Below are positions 1-13,518 of a DNA stretch of 64,000 nt, piece after piece. The position numbers and the translations under genes were made by a program. The DNA comes from Viscum album (Eukaryota > Streptophyta > Magnoliopsida > Santalales > Viscaceae): the NCBI GenBank assembly GCA_963277665.1, contig OY728143.1, forward strand, positions 1,117,176,110 to 1,117,240,109, given 5' to 3'. Positions within the stretch are counted from its first letter, which is position 1. Each line of letters begins with the position of its first letter. A model generated the notes under the pieces. The model did not search any database. It was not told the origin of the DNA and saw nothing but the letters and a program-made list of their open reading frames with translations.

Positions 1-3000
1 AGTTCACAATACTGAAAACACCAATATTAACAAATCTTTTTTTGTGGTAGAGTGATAAACTCAAAAAACCTATAATCATGTTCAATTTTTGTTTCAATAA
101 ATTAAATATCTAATAAACATATAATAACTTCTATTCCACCTCTATAATTTTTTAAAAACCATTAAAATAAATCATTAAATGCCTATAACTAAACTAAGGA
201 CAAGAATTTACATGATTATTCTAGAAAAATAAGGTATCAAACTTGTAAACCTAATTTCTAAATAAAAAATTTTAATCCAACTCTTTCACAGCTCAAAAAA
301 AATTAATCTAATAGAACATTCCTAGCCTTCTATTTAATGTCTCATAACTTCATTAAATTTTAAAACATAATCTAATATTTTCTGATTTAAAAAATTTTGT
401 ATATTTAAAATATAATTTATAATATTTTAAAAAAAATAATCTTTAATAATATTAGAAATCATCATGTATTAATTTTAAATCAGACTTTAGAACCCAAAGA
501 TCATGATCTTTTTAACAATATAATTTTTAATAATGAGTAACAAAAATGAAATTCATATTCATTATAAGTATTTAAAATTAAAAATTATGTGATGTAGTAA
601 TACTACCTAAGAAATTATAATTCACAATTGAAGATCATATTTTCTGAAAATAATTTATACTATCAATATCATTAAAAATATAAGTAAAACAAGGTCAAAA
701 ATCACATTAAAAACTCATTATTTAGAGAAAGAAACATGAAAAATTTAGTCATTAAACATTCAAAAATAAATTTTAACTATTTAGTCTACACATGGTTCAA
801 AATATAGTGTTATAATTATTATTTTCATTATCGCTTATTTTCATCAAATTATTAGCATAAATTTAGTACTAAATATTGAGAAAATTAACTATATATAAAA
901 CTAAATTTAAAGACATAGATACCCTCCATAAAAATTAAAAATTAAATAAATTTGAAAAATCTCTCAGAAAAATGAAAAGGCCTAAAAATTGGGTTTTAAA
1001 ATCTAAATTATTCTCAAAGATAAGTAATTATTAACATATACAAAAATATCACTATGAAAATAGAAGAAAATTATTGATTAACTTTATGAATCCAACCACA
1101 AAATTCAAACTCAATGGGGGAACAAAAATTAATATATAACACTAAATGAAAAAATTAAATAATTAAGTATTTATTAAATCACCGTGAATGGAAACTTGGC
1201 CTAAAAATATCTTAGATCTCTTAACATTTCCACCCTCTCATATCGATATAGTAAAAATAAATTCCCTATAATACAAAACATTTTAAGTCCCTTTATTTTG
1301 TGAAAAAAAATTAGCACTCATTTAGACATTGAACTGAGGTGAAAACAATCCAATAAACAAGTTAATATCTATTTTTAAACTTCCCAAATACTGATACATG
1401 AAAAGAAAACACATAGCATGTTAAAAAAATTTAAATGTAGAAAATATTCATTGGAATATGGAAAGACTGTAACTATGTAGTATAACCTACATCATTTCCA
1501 ACATCAGGCATGATTATACATAATGAAAAAAAAAAGAAAAAAATGTTCAGTATTTTTGACCAATTATATAGGTGTGTGCTTGTATTTCACATTACATTCC
1601 ATTATTTAGTAGTGCATAGACATAGAGACCCGAAAATAGACAACACTTTAAATTCAATTACAATGTAAATATTTAAAAATTATTACTTATATATCAAAAC
1701 ATAGTGGAAAAAATACATTAAATTGGACAATATGTTTTGATGCTTTACAAATACTGATGCATGAAAAATAAACTCCATGCATGATAAACATTTTCATGTA
1801 ACTCCATTTTTCATCAATGTGATACGTTAATTTGAATAAATATATGAAAATGTTGAGGATGAGTCCCCAATCGTGAACGTTTATGTTAGGTTTTCACATA
1901 ACATGGAAATATTTAGTAGTGTACAATCTAATTTGTTGATAATAGGAACTTTAAATTAAAAAAATTACAAGGGATCAATATAAAAACTATAGATTATCAT
2001 AGGTAGTGAATGTTGATCATATTATGAAAATTTTTATTATTTTTATATAACTTCCCAATTTACAAAATCAACATAAACATAAAAAAATAAAATTTGTTTC
2101 TCCACTTTGTTATCACTATATTTTAAATATAAATCTTCTTATTACTGAATATATAGAAATTATGATCCTACGATTTTTCAAATAAATAAGGGACTGAGTC
2201 AATGTTGGGAATAGATTATTACTATAACATGGACATGTCTAATAGAATCATGTAAAACAATTAACCCATCATGTTTTCTTTAGTAATTTGATATGGATAC
2301 TAATAAATAAGATATTTGTTCCCTCTATATCCAACCAACAAAAATGTAATGAAAAATAAAAAAAATTATGGTACCCTCAATAGTCAAATTAAAATAATGT
2401 AGGCACATTAAAAAAAATAAAAATATTCCAAATAATTTTGTAGATATAAAACATATGGTGAAATTTGAGTGAAGAAGATAACCTAAAATATGTAAACAAA
2501 TAGTATAACACAACACCTCAGAAACATGGAAAGTTGTAAAAAAATAAATTTATCATAAACCAAATTTATCCAAGTATTTTATATTGTATATCAATAGGTA
2601 AAAACATTAGTTAAATATGAAACATTATGAATTATAACCTTTATTTAGATATATATTTGTTCAAATTAAATAATTTTTATGGGAAAATAGTCTATCAATT
2701 CTACTAGTATTCCTAATTGAAGGGAATCTAATTGGCATCTATATTATCACCATTGTAAATAGTAACCGAGGTCATGGAATTGATGTACCATAACTAACTA
2801 CCCACAATATATAATTTATTGTAGTAATAATTTTCTTCCATTTAGTATTGGAAGATAGGTGACACAAAACACATAGCATTTAAATATTTATTTTTAATTA
2901 TTTTCCCTTTTATAGAGTCTATAAAACAACGTTATAAGTTTATGGGACCATATAATGATATTATTAACAATAACTTGAGAACAAGTGAAATAATTTCTTC

Positions 3001-4280
3001 AAATCATCCTTCTATAAAAATAAATATAAAAGTATTCGGTAAAAAAATTATTCCACTAACCAAAAATTAAATTATATACCTAAATCTACGATAATTTTTT
3101 CAAATCTTGATTGATTCCACAATAGAAATAGAATTTATTAGATTTTAGAATCTCTAAAAATCCAAAAACACTAGAAATAAGTAGTAATAATTTTCCCATG
3201 TATTAATAACCTTACAACTAAGAAAGAAAAACTAATAAATATATTACCACATATTGATATTATAAATAAAACATAATATCGTACATAAAAACATAACAAA
3301 TGTTTTTTGAGGGAGGAAATTTTTCATTTAGGATTCTAGGAATAAGAAACATGGTAAAATATTAGTATCTATTTAACAGTTGTCCTAAACAATAATTTTA
3401 CCACGATAATCAGTTATAGGAACATTGAATGGGGGATAAATAACTTATTTTGGGGTTTTTATTCATTGGTGAAAGGGAACAAAGAATGTTTTATAAGTAC
3501 CATTGTAAACCTCCGACCCACATCTTTCATGTTTTGGTAATCGTTAGAGATGAGGAAACACTCTAAACATGAAATGATTAAAATCTAAGATATGTTTTAC
3601 TTAATATGATCTATTTAATATGAAGTTGATAGTTATAAATGATCCTATAGAGACTATAAATTAGGGAAAATGTTTCTTGAAAATTTTCGCTTTTATGATT
3701 TTAATTAAAAACATTTAATAATAGAGGCAAATTGTGCACACATAGATATAATTTAATTCCAAAAAAGTACTAAACTTTCAAGGGTTTATGAATGATAAAA
3801 ACCATTTTGTTAGGTGACCATTAACTAATATAAAGAATTATATATAACTGATTTTACTCATATATAGTCCATAAAAATTTGGTGAGAATTGGGATGGACT
3901 GAATCCAACTTTAAGACTGATCAACTAAAGATAATTTATCTAGTCAAATATGTGCTCATGTAAGAGTTAAACTTAGGTATCTCTTGGGTAGTGATGATAG
4001 TTGTTGTTTCAGTTTTACTGATAGGATTCCACATTATCATTAGGTTACCCATATTGAATGGAATCTCTTATCTAGATAACACATACACGAAGAGTCTAGT
4101 AGAATCAATGGTATACTACTAGGTAATAAGATTTCTATCGATGGAAAAAATTCAAGATCAGTATTTGTTACCAAGATAAGTAATTCTAAATTTTCATTTT
4201 CTTTATAAATAATAATTTGAAACAGATTATTTATTCTCACTAAAAGTTTACAACTACAATCACATGATTCATAGTGTTAC
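1..4280. other. AT-rich sequence, no gene seen
   Basis: Both strands are full of stops in all frames and no domain, LTR end, PBS or PPT could be recognised. Short open frames here (for example 2,325-2,516 and 4,040-4,240 on the minus strand) have the composition of random AT-rich DNA and match no family I know. It may be old, fully decayed transposon sequence, but that is inference only. Confidence 0.6.
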
Positions 4281-4284
4281 CCTT

Positions 4285-4380
4285 AAGGATTAGTAGTCAT
4301 AGAAATGATGGGTTTAATTATACCTGTGTAGACCCCTATACCCCAAGGAAGAGTAGTCATAGAGGAGTTGGGATCAATTG
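4285..4380. repeat. Two diverged 36-bp direct repeats, 60-bp period
   Basis: The segments at 4,285-4,320 and 4,345-4,380 share the framework AAGG..-AGTAGTCATAGA and the following G-rich part. The style resembles the short arrays inside the long LTRs further along the window, so this could be a remnant of another LTR. No LTR ends were found around it. Confidence 0.35.
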
Positions 4381-7300
4381 GGCATAGAAATACCCAAATT
4401 TAGAAAGTAGTAATGTAATGGAAACTTGAAGTTTGTGGAATAATACACACCTTTCTCAGGATCAATAAGATTTGAATAATGAGGAAATATAAATCCTTTT
4501 TTACTGGACCCACCTATTTCTAAAGTTAGTAGGTGAGATTTCTTAGCAAGATTTATTATTTTATTATGTGTTCAAAATAGGGAATATAATCCTCTAAACT
4601 ATGTATAATTAGGTTTGATCCTCATTTCCTTATGTATGTGAGCTAAAATTTTCGACTCTTTAATTAGTAGAGAGTTTAAATATTGCAATCACTTTGGCTG
4701 TCATAAGAGAGATTGAGTGATAAACAGAGATATCTAGTAGTTTGATCCCTTAGGTTCTTTAACCATTCCACATATATCATTTCATGTATTTTTTTTATTT
4801 AGTTGAATATGCCTTGTGTGTATTTCCTATTACTTCGGATGACCATATAAAGTAATTTTATTCACCATACAACTAGCATGGGAACTGTGTGATGATATAC
4901 TTGTAACTATGGATACATTTTTTTGATGTAGGTATAGGTTTTAGAAATCGTGGTGAAGAGAGTCTTTCTAAACTATTAGAGATCATTGGTATTGACTTTG
5001 AGGATTAAAAAATGAGTAATCCATTTTAAATATCTATTAGAATATTGATATATATAGTATGTGGTTGTTTCTATATTCATTATTTTTGAAAAGATCTATT
5101 ATCTTTAATTTTCTTGTATGTTAAAAAATTAAGTCTTCCAACTATTATAAATATTTTATATCATTATTTTCCTCCATTAATAGTTGGTTGAACTCATTCA
5201 TGTGGCATGAAATTTTGGTATCTAGATTTCCATGAGGTATTAGAGCATGAAAAACTATAATGGGTATTCACACTAGCCTTCTCCCCCTACCAACCTTCTA
5301 TCTTTTGAAACATCCTCAAGAAACCTATAAAACCAATATCCCCTACCCAACCACCTGAGTGATCAGCTCCACCAATGTCATGAATATGGCCTAAGCATGG
5401 AAAACCCCCTAGGATGTTCTACAAAAAAAACTCAAGTTTGATGACCTTCTGATGTACATTCCCTACACTAGGAACCCCAGCTATGGAATACCCATTACAC
5501 TGCACATTATGTTGGTTTTCCAAATGGGCACTGAATTTTTTGTTATACTCTACTATGATTTCTATATCAAGTAATCTATTTTATTTTATGATATTTTCTT
5601 ATTGAAATGAACACCACTCTATGTTATATTCCAAAAAAAACACCCACACCACTAACCCAAATGGTTACAATATCTACCTCACTTAATGAATATTTCATTA
5701 ATTCCAAAAACATCACCATATGATAGAATATACTAGTTATCTCCACAAAAGGGATGAGTCCTTATTGTAAAATTTTTATTCATACACTATATCTAAAAAA
5801 TTTCCCATTCAATTCTTAGGAGATAAAAATATTGTTTCATTTTTTCCCAATTCAAAAAATAATTCCATTAGAAGGTTACCATGAATTTAACTATTGTTAA
5901 TGAGCTATGGATCTCCTTTCTTCTCTAGTTCTTTAAGTATAATAATTTGACTCATGTGTTGGGGATTTTTCAATAGTTTTTTCTTATTTTCTTACACTTT
6001 CAAAATTTTATTTCACCATATTCGAATGACTTTTAGAAAATAGGGATGAGATCCCAAGGAATGTGGTTAGTCCATCAAACACTTAATATGACGTGAATCC
6101 ATCATGAACAAAGATTCTTATTGTCACTTATATAAGGGATAAATATGACATTTTTCAATTCTGTAACTAACATTTCCACTCATCCCACTACAATATATAT
6201 CATTGTCGTATATTCATTTAATTTGAGTTATTAATTTGGTTATATAATCTAATTTAATTAGATTATCATATAATAGTGTAATTTCTTCTAATTTTATTAG
6301 TCATGGTGGAATCTATAATGGAGGATAATCTGGAGGTAGAGGTAATGATTTTCTACATCCATAGTGTACTCACTACGATGATCTTGATCCAATGAGTATT
6401 TTTTTTGTTTAGAAACATCATGGCCATATGAACCATACTCCACTTCCTAACTACTCTCATACAGTTTTGGTAGTAGTTTCTATCTTTTCAAACCAATTTT
6501 ATACATTCATTGTGCAATGAGGCAATATTACAATGAGTTCTTGATAGAGTAATGAGTGCAGGGGAGAATAATTATGAAAAAACTACAATTTGTATATTCC
6601 TATTCAATGAGGTTGTTTACTTTAAGTATAATTGATAATACAAAAGGATTTATTATAAAAATAGAAACCAGTGAGAGACAACCACCTTTCACCATTTCCT
6701 TGTTGCTAGTAGATGACTCCAAAGAGAGACCACCACTCCTCTATAACTATTTACCACTATTCACCCATTCAAATCAAATGACTAAGATAGTGAGAAAAAT
6801 TCATAATCCTTATCTAGGTAGGAAGGTTCTGAACAACTTTATAAACATCTATCTTCCTCATGTTTAACATTTTTCCTTTCACCATTGATATGTATCTAAT
6901 ATCAAGGGTCTAGGAATAGTATTCAAACTAGATTCCCAATTACTAAAAATACAATCAGATTTAATCTCAATGCACCAATTGTTCTCCCTTCAGTTATCAT
7001 TTGGCCCCAAATAGCATTCGTATTATTATTTTTATCTTAATTCACTAGCACATGTTTACTTCAATCTAGTGATTTTGATCACATTAATAGTATTATAGGA
7101 ATTCTATAATCTTCCTAATGATATCAAATAATAGTGTAATTACTTTGGTGAAAAGATCATCAATCTCAATTACATGGAATGTTACTTGTTTAGTAAATTA
7201 TTAGGAACATTTTTTATGACATATATTATTTATAGACCATTATTTTTTTATCTATTATTATGTTTTTGATGATTTTTATTGATCTATTACATTCTCACAA

Positions 7301-7480
7301 ACCAATATTACTTTTCAAGAGAAATTACTATTTTTTGGTCTCAAATCCCTGGCATGTAAATAATTAATACTCATGTGGTCAATCTTCACTTAATTTATCG
7401 TTATCCACATTCTCTTCAATATAATTACCATGATTTTGGGTCTAAAATTCACTTTTAATTATTCTAATGGAAGAATAGCC
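4381..7480. other. Unassigned decayed sequence
   Basis: There is no recognisable gene. The stretch 5,230-5,560 is less AT-rich and has C-rich runs. At 6,300-6,345 a plus-strand frame is glycine-rich (GG..SGGRG), as in some retroelement gag proteins, but neighbouring frames are closed and nothing else supports this. The 103-codon frame at 6,556-6,867 has no recognisable motif and is probably fortuitous. Confidence 0.45.
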
Positions 7481-7668
7481 ATTGGAATACCAAATTTATA
7501 AAAAAAAATCCATAATGAAGCCCACATATTGCATCCAAAATATAGAGGAAAATACACACATGTCGCCACATTACAATATACCAGAAATGCTCAGTCCGAG
7601 GCAAGCCTCTGACCATTTATTAATAAAAGAAAAAAGAATTAAGAAGGTACAACAAGCCATAAAAACAA

Positions 7669-9420
7669 CTACATATCATAGAAATCAAACTCATCACCAT
7701 CCCCATTAGGGACTATTTCCTTTGCATTATCTATTTCCCATTCTGAGCTTTCATAGTGCTTAAGAGCCTTAGTATATTTCCTTCTCAGATTCAGCTTCTC
7801 TAAGGCTAGAAACTCCTTCGAAGATTGCATAGCCCAACTTTCCTTCCCAATAGAAGATCTGGTAGACACCAGCCTTGTAAGATAAGAATAATATTTCTTT
7901 GGACTTTGATGTGGTGGACCAGTCATAGTGTCCTCAACCCCATGCACCTTTATCCTTTCACCTTGAACAACAACACTAAAGGAAGGCCGGAACACACAAC
8001 CATCGTTTTCCTTCTCACTATCTGAGATTTCACCCCACTTTCCCAAGATTTTCACCTCTCGATAACCCTCCTCCAAACCACAGTCTTTCTGAAACTGACT
8101 ATTAGTTCCAACTATGGTGAGGCATTGAGGCTGATCCACCAGGTTTTTCACGTCTTCTCCAGTTGCAACATGCATCGGAGAATCAACAACCTGCAAGAGA
8201 CCACCTTCCTGCCTTGCAGCATTCTCCTCTTCATGGAAAACCTCCTCACTTCCAGTTCCAGGAACCTATTTCCTATAGAAACTAAGATCACCATGCATCC
8301 AGCATCAACATCATATTCTTCTTGAACACATCAATACACATGCTTTGACCGCAAGGAGTTGCAGGCCAATGAATTCACCACTATATCTGTATTTTGAAGT
8401 CCAAGGTCACACTTTAAGCGATCAAAGACTTGCTTAACCGCTGGGTCTCATGGCTCATTTCCCACATTCTGTAAATGATTCCTTTGCACTATAAACCTAT
8501 GAGTAGATTTCCCCGACTCCTCAGCCATATCCTACCTAGAAGTAACCAAATTAGCAGCATCTCGAAACACCCCCTATGATAATACCAGATCCGTGAGTTC
8601 CCCCATCAATGCATGATCAGTATCATATTCTCCCACCTGGATGCCCAACATCTCCTTCATACTAGAAGAGAAACCATAGACCTCATCAGCACCATCCCGG
8701 GACATCCCCTACAGTAAGGATGATGGCATTGGTCTCTCCACCACTACATTTCCAGCTAAAGATTCATGGCCCACCCCCTGCACAAGCGCTGAAACCACTA
8801 ACTCTTCCACAACTACACCAACACTTCGGGGATCCCCCACCCGAGTAACATGATCAAAAACATCTCCACCTTCATCACATCAAACACCCTACTCAAAGAC
8901 CAAATTGTCTCCCACCTCATCCCTTCTCACTGCCAAACCATCTTAAGTGTGACCCATTCTCAAGATCTTATCCAGATTTGTAGCATCACACCCTCCACTG
9001 TGACTCGTCTCTATCGCTTGAGAACATCCACTCATACTCTCGCTATGATAGTTCAATGCCAAATAACCACACCAGCTACAAGATACACAGTAATGAATCC
9101 ACAACTAAAAAAACAACTCCTACTTCCAGCGAAACTTCTTATCATCTGTAATCCAGATGAATCAGATTGGTGGCCTTGCATCATCGACTTCCACTAAAAT
9201 TCTCGGGCAGATGGGATTACAAATAACCTCAGTACACCAATCAGATAAAAGGAACCTTTCGATAAAGTTACCAATTGCACACAAAATAGAGGGATTCTTT
9301 AATGAGAGCGAATGACCCAGAAGACTTACCCAGGTCGCAAATGATATCCTATTTAGATGCACTAATACCACAACATATATGAGAACACTACTATACTGAT
9401 TGGAATATTGGATAAAAAAA
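7669..9420 (-). pseudogene. LINE ORF1-like protein, broken
   Basis: This would be the RNA-binding first ORF of a plant L1-type LINE. Reading down the minus strand, 9,371-9,162 encodes a DUF4283-like block (tryptophan-valine start, then IG.F..R.L..DWCTE, ending in ILVEVD). About 25 residues later, near 9,048-9,089, is a knuckle-like cluster C-V-S-C-S-W-C-G-Y-L-A-L-N-Y in which the expected His and last Cys read Tyr. A long hydrophilic C-terminal part follows; it runs through several TAG/TGA stops (8,860-8,250), shifts frame near 8,250, and then stays open for 175 codons (8,196-7,669) to an acidic end. The island is clearly GC-richer than its flanks. No ORF2 (endonuclease/RT) follows. A gene-derived retrocopy with a similar domain cannot be excluded. 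Confidence 0.55.
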
Positions 9421-11739
9421 TTATTCCTTATACCTTTTTAGGGGCCAATCACTATCCAGGTTGACTATAAGTTATATTTGAATAGATCCAAGCCCTGATG
9501 AACAAAAAAAAATTGTGATTTAAGTTCTTTTCCTTCAAGTAATAAATTTGGTTAGTTTTATATTGATATATATTTCATATAACTATTAATGGTGTAGTAT
9601 AGACCAGATAATAACACTATCCTTCATTTCATTACACCATGGATGCATAATAGTCCATTTGATATTTCTTGGCATGGTGTGTACCATATTCTAACATAGA
9701 ATACTACTGTGTTGTGTTAATTATTGTTCCATCAAAAGTTTTTTTTCAGTGAAACTGAAAGAATTTATAACATGTCAATAGTGAAAAACATTTATCTTTA
9801 TTTTAAAAAAACCTATACCCAACTTATTATCATAGAATGAAAAAACCTCCTTCCTAATAACACGGGATCAAAAAATATAGGAAAAGGTGTCAAGAGACAT
9901 TTTTTCATTTTCACGTAATATAAGTGAAACTTTCCCTCCACTTCATAAACATGTGGTTCTTCCTATATTAGTTCTTTGTGTCTTTCCAAGTTCCATTATG
10001 TGATTAAACATATTTTATTTTATTCTTTTATTGGGAATTTGAAAAATATATTCCAACTGCCCGAACAATCCAATTTTCCATTTTTTTGAACTTTTCATTG
10101 ATCCCATTGCTACATTTTTTATTCTTACTTAATATTTTAATTAAATATATATTTATCATTCTATTTATATTTATTTTATTATTATATTCATCATTTTTCA
10201 GTACTTTTTATGATTATTTTCATGTCTATTTATCTTATTGATTTTGTATATAGATTTATTTCTAAATGTTTTATGTTTGATGTTTATATTTTTTTATCAT
10301 AATGGTGATTATGAAAATGGAGTATATATTAACAATAAAAAGAGTCAAAATGATAAAATAACAAGGCCTTAGATGTATCAATTTTTGTGTTTGTCCGAAT
10401 TAGTATTTTATTAGTTATATTGATGAATATTTTTTATGAAGTATACAATACTTACATGAACTTATATATTTACATCATATGTGTTATCTATGATATTATT
10501 TTGAAAATTTTTTATCCTTATATTTCTATTTTCACCATCAATTAGTATTACCACAAGTCATGCACTATGTAATGCGCTTTGGTGATAAGGGGATTTTTCT
10601 CCATTATGTTCCATGAACTATCAATAACTATGATACTATATGTGTAAAAGTATATGGTTCATTAAATTATCTTAAAAACCAAACTTTTCCAAAAGGGGTG
10701 TTGATAGATATATGACATTAATTACATTAACACCTTCTCTCCATAAAAAATGATCTTTTTTGCCTCTATTTTACTCACTATATCCAACAATGTTGACATT
10801 TTCATCAATTAGATATCAAATAAATGAATTTTTTGAATAGGGGGATTTTTTATGTTCAGTCATCTTCAATATTATTTTCAAGGCCTCAAGAAGTTGCTAT
10901 AAGAATTATTTGACTATTTTTGTATAGTTATGATTTTTTTATCTTTGAGAGTATAAAGGATTATTCAGATATCTATAAACAACCAATTGTAAGAATAATT
11001 GTGTTTTATATTTATATGGATATTGTTTTAAACATAGATAGTGAATTAGCATGAATTTATCACCTCAATGACTTCATCATAATTTTCAAATGAACGATTT
11101 TAGTAGTAATATGTGCATGATAAATATACATGTTTCATATTAAAAAGAATTTTATAAGGGTTTTCAGTCACTATTTTTTATCCCCTAAAAATATATAATC
11201 ATTTATACCATTATTTCTATTTATAAATAGATTTATGGTCTCATTAAAGTGAAAAAACAGTATATAATCATAATTGAAACAACATATTTTGGGATATCAC
11301 CCATCATATGGGAATTTTTTCATTTAGATGACTTGATAGTTATGGATATTTAATAAACTTTTGGATGCTTTGTGTTTTTCCTATAGTGATATAGACATGT
11401 ACAGGATTTGATGAAAATTACTCACATCATGTGTATTTCATTTCTCTTTTAGAATTCATCATCAATCTCTAACCAATTATAGAAAGGATTTAGGTAACAT
11501 TTTTTTCTCATTTCCCATCTAAATGGGATCACGATGGGTTTGGATTATGTTATACACATTAGTATAAATCATGATAATAAATTTACACAAATGTTAGTAT
11601 TTATTTTCATTTTATGTTTTACATTATGGTTTAGAAATTCTTATTTGTTGAAACTATCCATACAACAAGTTTTTACACAATGTTACACACTCTTTATACT
11701 ACAGTTCAATCATCAAACCATTATTCATATATTTTCATC
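9421..11739. other. AT-rich sequence, no gene seen
   Basis: No frame, RNA or repeat could be assigned. The missing first part of the chromovirus 1 5' LTR would be expected near 10,850-11,740, but I cannot align it convincingly to the start of the 3' LTR at 19,289. The open frame at 11,534-11,749 has no recognisable motif. Confidence 0.5.
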
Positions 11740-11984
11740 ATTTAAATGATAATTAATTTATTACTATTAGAGAGTATGTCAATTTGAGTTCATCATTGGA
11801 CTTCCAAACATTCCATGATCTTCCCCTTTCACTATTCCAAGGGCACCCCAGATTAACAATCTCTAGAGTCACCCTCTCCAAGTAGAAGATAGTTCACTAA
11901 TACATCATAAAAGGATTCACTTATTTTTGAACAGTTTTAGGTATATAATCCCATCATGTCCAAAATGAGGGTTAGTATTAGGAG

Positions 11985-12215
11985 TGTTAGGGGATGTTTC
12001 ATATTATTTTGTTATGTATCCATGCTAGTTAAACCTATCATTTGGAGTAGTGTTAGTTGGTAAGTTAAGTTGAGTCCCACATCAAACATTTGGTATAATG
12101 TCATCTTTATTATACTCTATAAATAAAGGTTAGGGCCTCCATGATAATAAATTTATATTCCACTCCACTGTACAATAAAAGTATAAATATTAGAAAAACA
12201 TTTTCCACCTATCCA
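11985..12215 (+). mobile_element. Possible small solo LTR (copia/TRIM-like)
   Basis: The segment starts with TGTTAGGGGATG, contains TCCCACATC, a TATA box CTCTATAAATAAAGG at 12,116-12,127, and ends in CA. This layout is typical of short plant Ty1/copia or TRIM LTRs. It interrupts similarity between the two LTRs of chromovirus 1, as an insertion would. Flanking 5-mers (AGGAG and AAATG) do not match well, so the target duplication is not demonstrated and the exact ends are uncertain. Confidence 0.4.
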
Positions 12216-12278
12216 AAATGGTCAAACGAATTGAAATTAATCCTTTGGATTATATTAATGCACCATCAGACCTTATTT

Positions 12279-12662
12279 TATAAATGTGATTTACGGGAAA
12301 TGTATCCCATCTATTTGTGATACCCAGGAAAGGTGTCCCACCTACTTATGATACTCGGGAATGGTGACCCACATACAAGTGATCCTCAGGAATAAAGTCC
12401 CATATATGTGCGATATACAGGCATGGTTATCTATATAAATATGATAACATGGCATGACATCCTAAATGAAATGTGATGTATGGGCATGGGATAGCTAATT
12501 AAATGTGTTATATGGGCATGGCATTCACAATTAAATGTGATGTATAAGAATGTTTTCCCAAATTAAATGTTATGTCTAGGAATTTATTTCCTAATTATAT
12601 GTGACAATTAGGCATAGCACTCAATATGATTCATGACCCCCAATAATGGGATCCATTGAAAT
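12279..12662 (+). repeat. Array of about twelve 32-bp units in 5' LTR
   Basis: Units of 30-36 bp follow a loose pattern of ATGTGAT, then GGGAATGG, then TCCC, then AATTAA. About 12 units can be laid out. The 3' LTR carries the same array, unit for unit and of identical total length (384 bp), at 20,499-20,882. The array therefore existed before this copy inserted. Confidence 0.7.
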
Positions 12663-13503
12663 TCTACGAGACGCATACTAGTATCAATGGATACCTGAGT
12701 TATACCTGGGGTCTTTCCCGGTAGTAGTGTATATGTATATGGATATAAACATCACTAAGTATACATACAATAGATATTTACATATGTATATTCACATATA
12801 GGAATATCATCATTTTTTTAGAGGTATCCTTGCTTAGGCTAAAGCAATAAGTGTTAATATAGAGTCCTTTAAGAACCAAAACCAACCCATTTACAATTTA
12901 TATATTTTTTAAATTATTATAAATACAAAATGATCATTTTATAATCATAATATATATTTTACTAGACACCATTATTGGTGGCCTACTGTGTATTTCTTAT
13001 ACCATGTTTGGTCCATTGATTGATAACTAAATAGATCTTATGGATATGGGAAGGGACAAAGGGAATTTTCTAGCTGTGGATGCTTGATTTTATGCTTAAG
13101 ATAGAGTACAAGAGATCTTATTCTAATGATGCTAATGGAGATAGTTTTTTCCTTATTGCATTTTTAAATAGAGTGATGTATATACGTGTACCCATATCCC
13201 ATTTTTTCACATCACATGACATGACTATCATTTTGTATGTGACATTGATTCTGTTCCACCAGTTTACTATATCTAGATTATTTATTATTTTACCCCTAGT
13301 TATTTATCACAGTTTCTATTACTTATCATTATTTTTTATGGATATGCTACACTCTGACCTTGAGGGTATATTCTCCCCACCGTAATATCATTGTCCCTAA
13401 ATTCTAGTCAATATACTATGGTATACGGGGAGGCATGCATGAGGTCATGTATCTAATCATGTTCAATTACGTATGAGTGAACCGGGTCTAAGATTATACT
13501 AAG

Positions 13504-13518
13504 TGGTATCATAGGCCT
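13504..13518 (+). other. Primer-binding site (initiator Met tRNA)
   Basis: TGGTATCATAGGCCT starts three bases after the LTR end. It matches the plant iMet-complementary PBS (TGGTATCAGAGC) except for small changes. This fixes the element's orientation and its 5' LTR boundary. Confidence 0.8.

Larger units (their letters stand above)
11740..13500 (+). repeat. 5' LTR of chromovirus 1, incomplete
   Basis: From 12,225 to 13,500 it aligns collinearly with about 20,445-22,400 of the 3' LTR, once a SINE is removed from the latter. Weaker similarity extends upstream to about 11,740 (compare 20,160-20,440), interrupted by a 231-bp LTR-like insertion. The LTR end at 13,500 is fixed by the adjoining PBS. 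U3 and promoter are not recognisable in this copy. Confidence 0.75.

Noticed and set aside
4040..4240. Minus-strand frame, considered as a copia polyprotein fragment
   Set aside because: No diagnostic motif of integrase or reverse transcriptase could be placed, and flanking frames give nothing.
6556..6867. 103-codon open frame on the plus strand
   Set aside because: No motif or composition typical of a protein family, decayed flanks, and the length can arise by chance in a 64-kb window.
7482..7709. 75-codon plus-strand open frame
   Set aside because: It overlaps the end of the LINE ORF1-like frame on the opposite strand and has a low-complexity His/Thr/Lys composition without a family match.
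12279..12662. CRISPR-like array of regular short repeats
   Set aside because: Units are contiguous and diverged with no unique spacers, they lie in a plant LTR, and the partner LTR has the same array.
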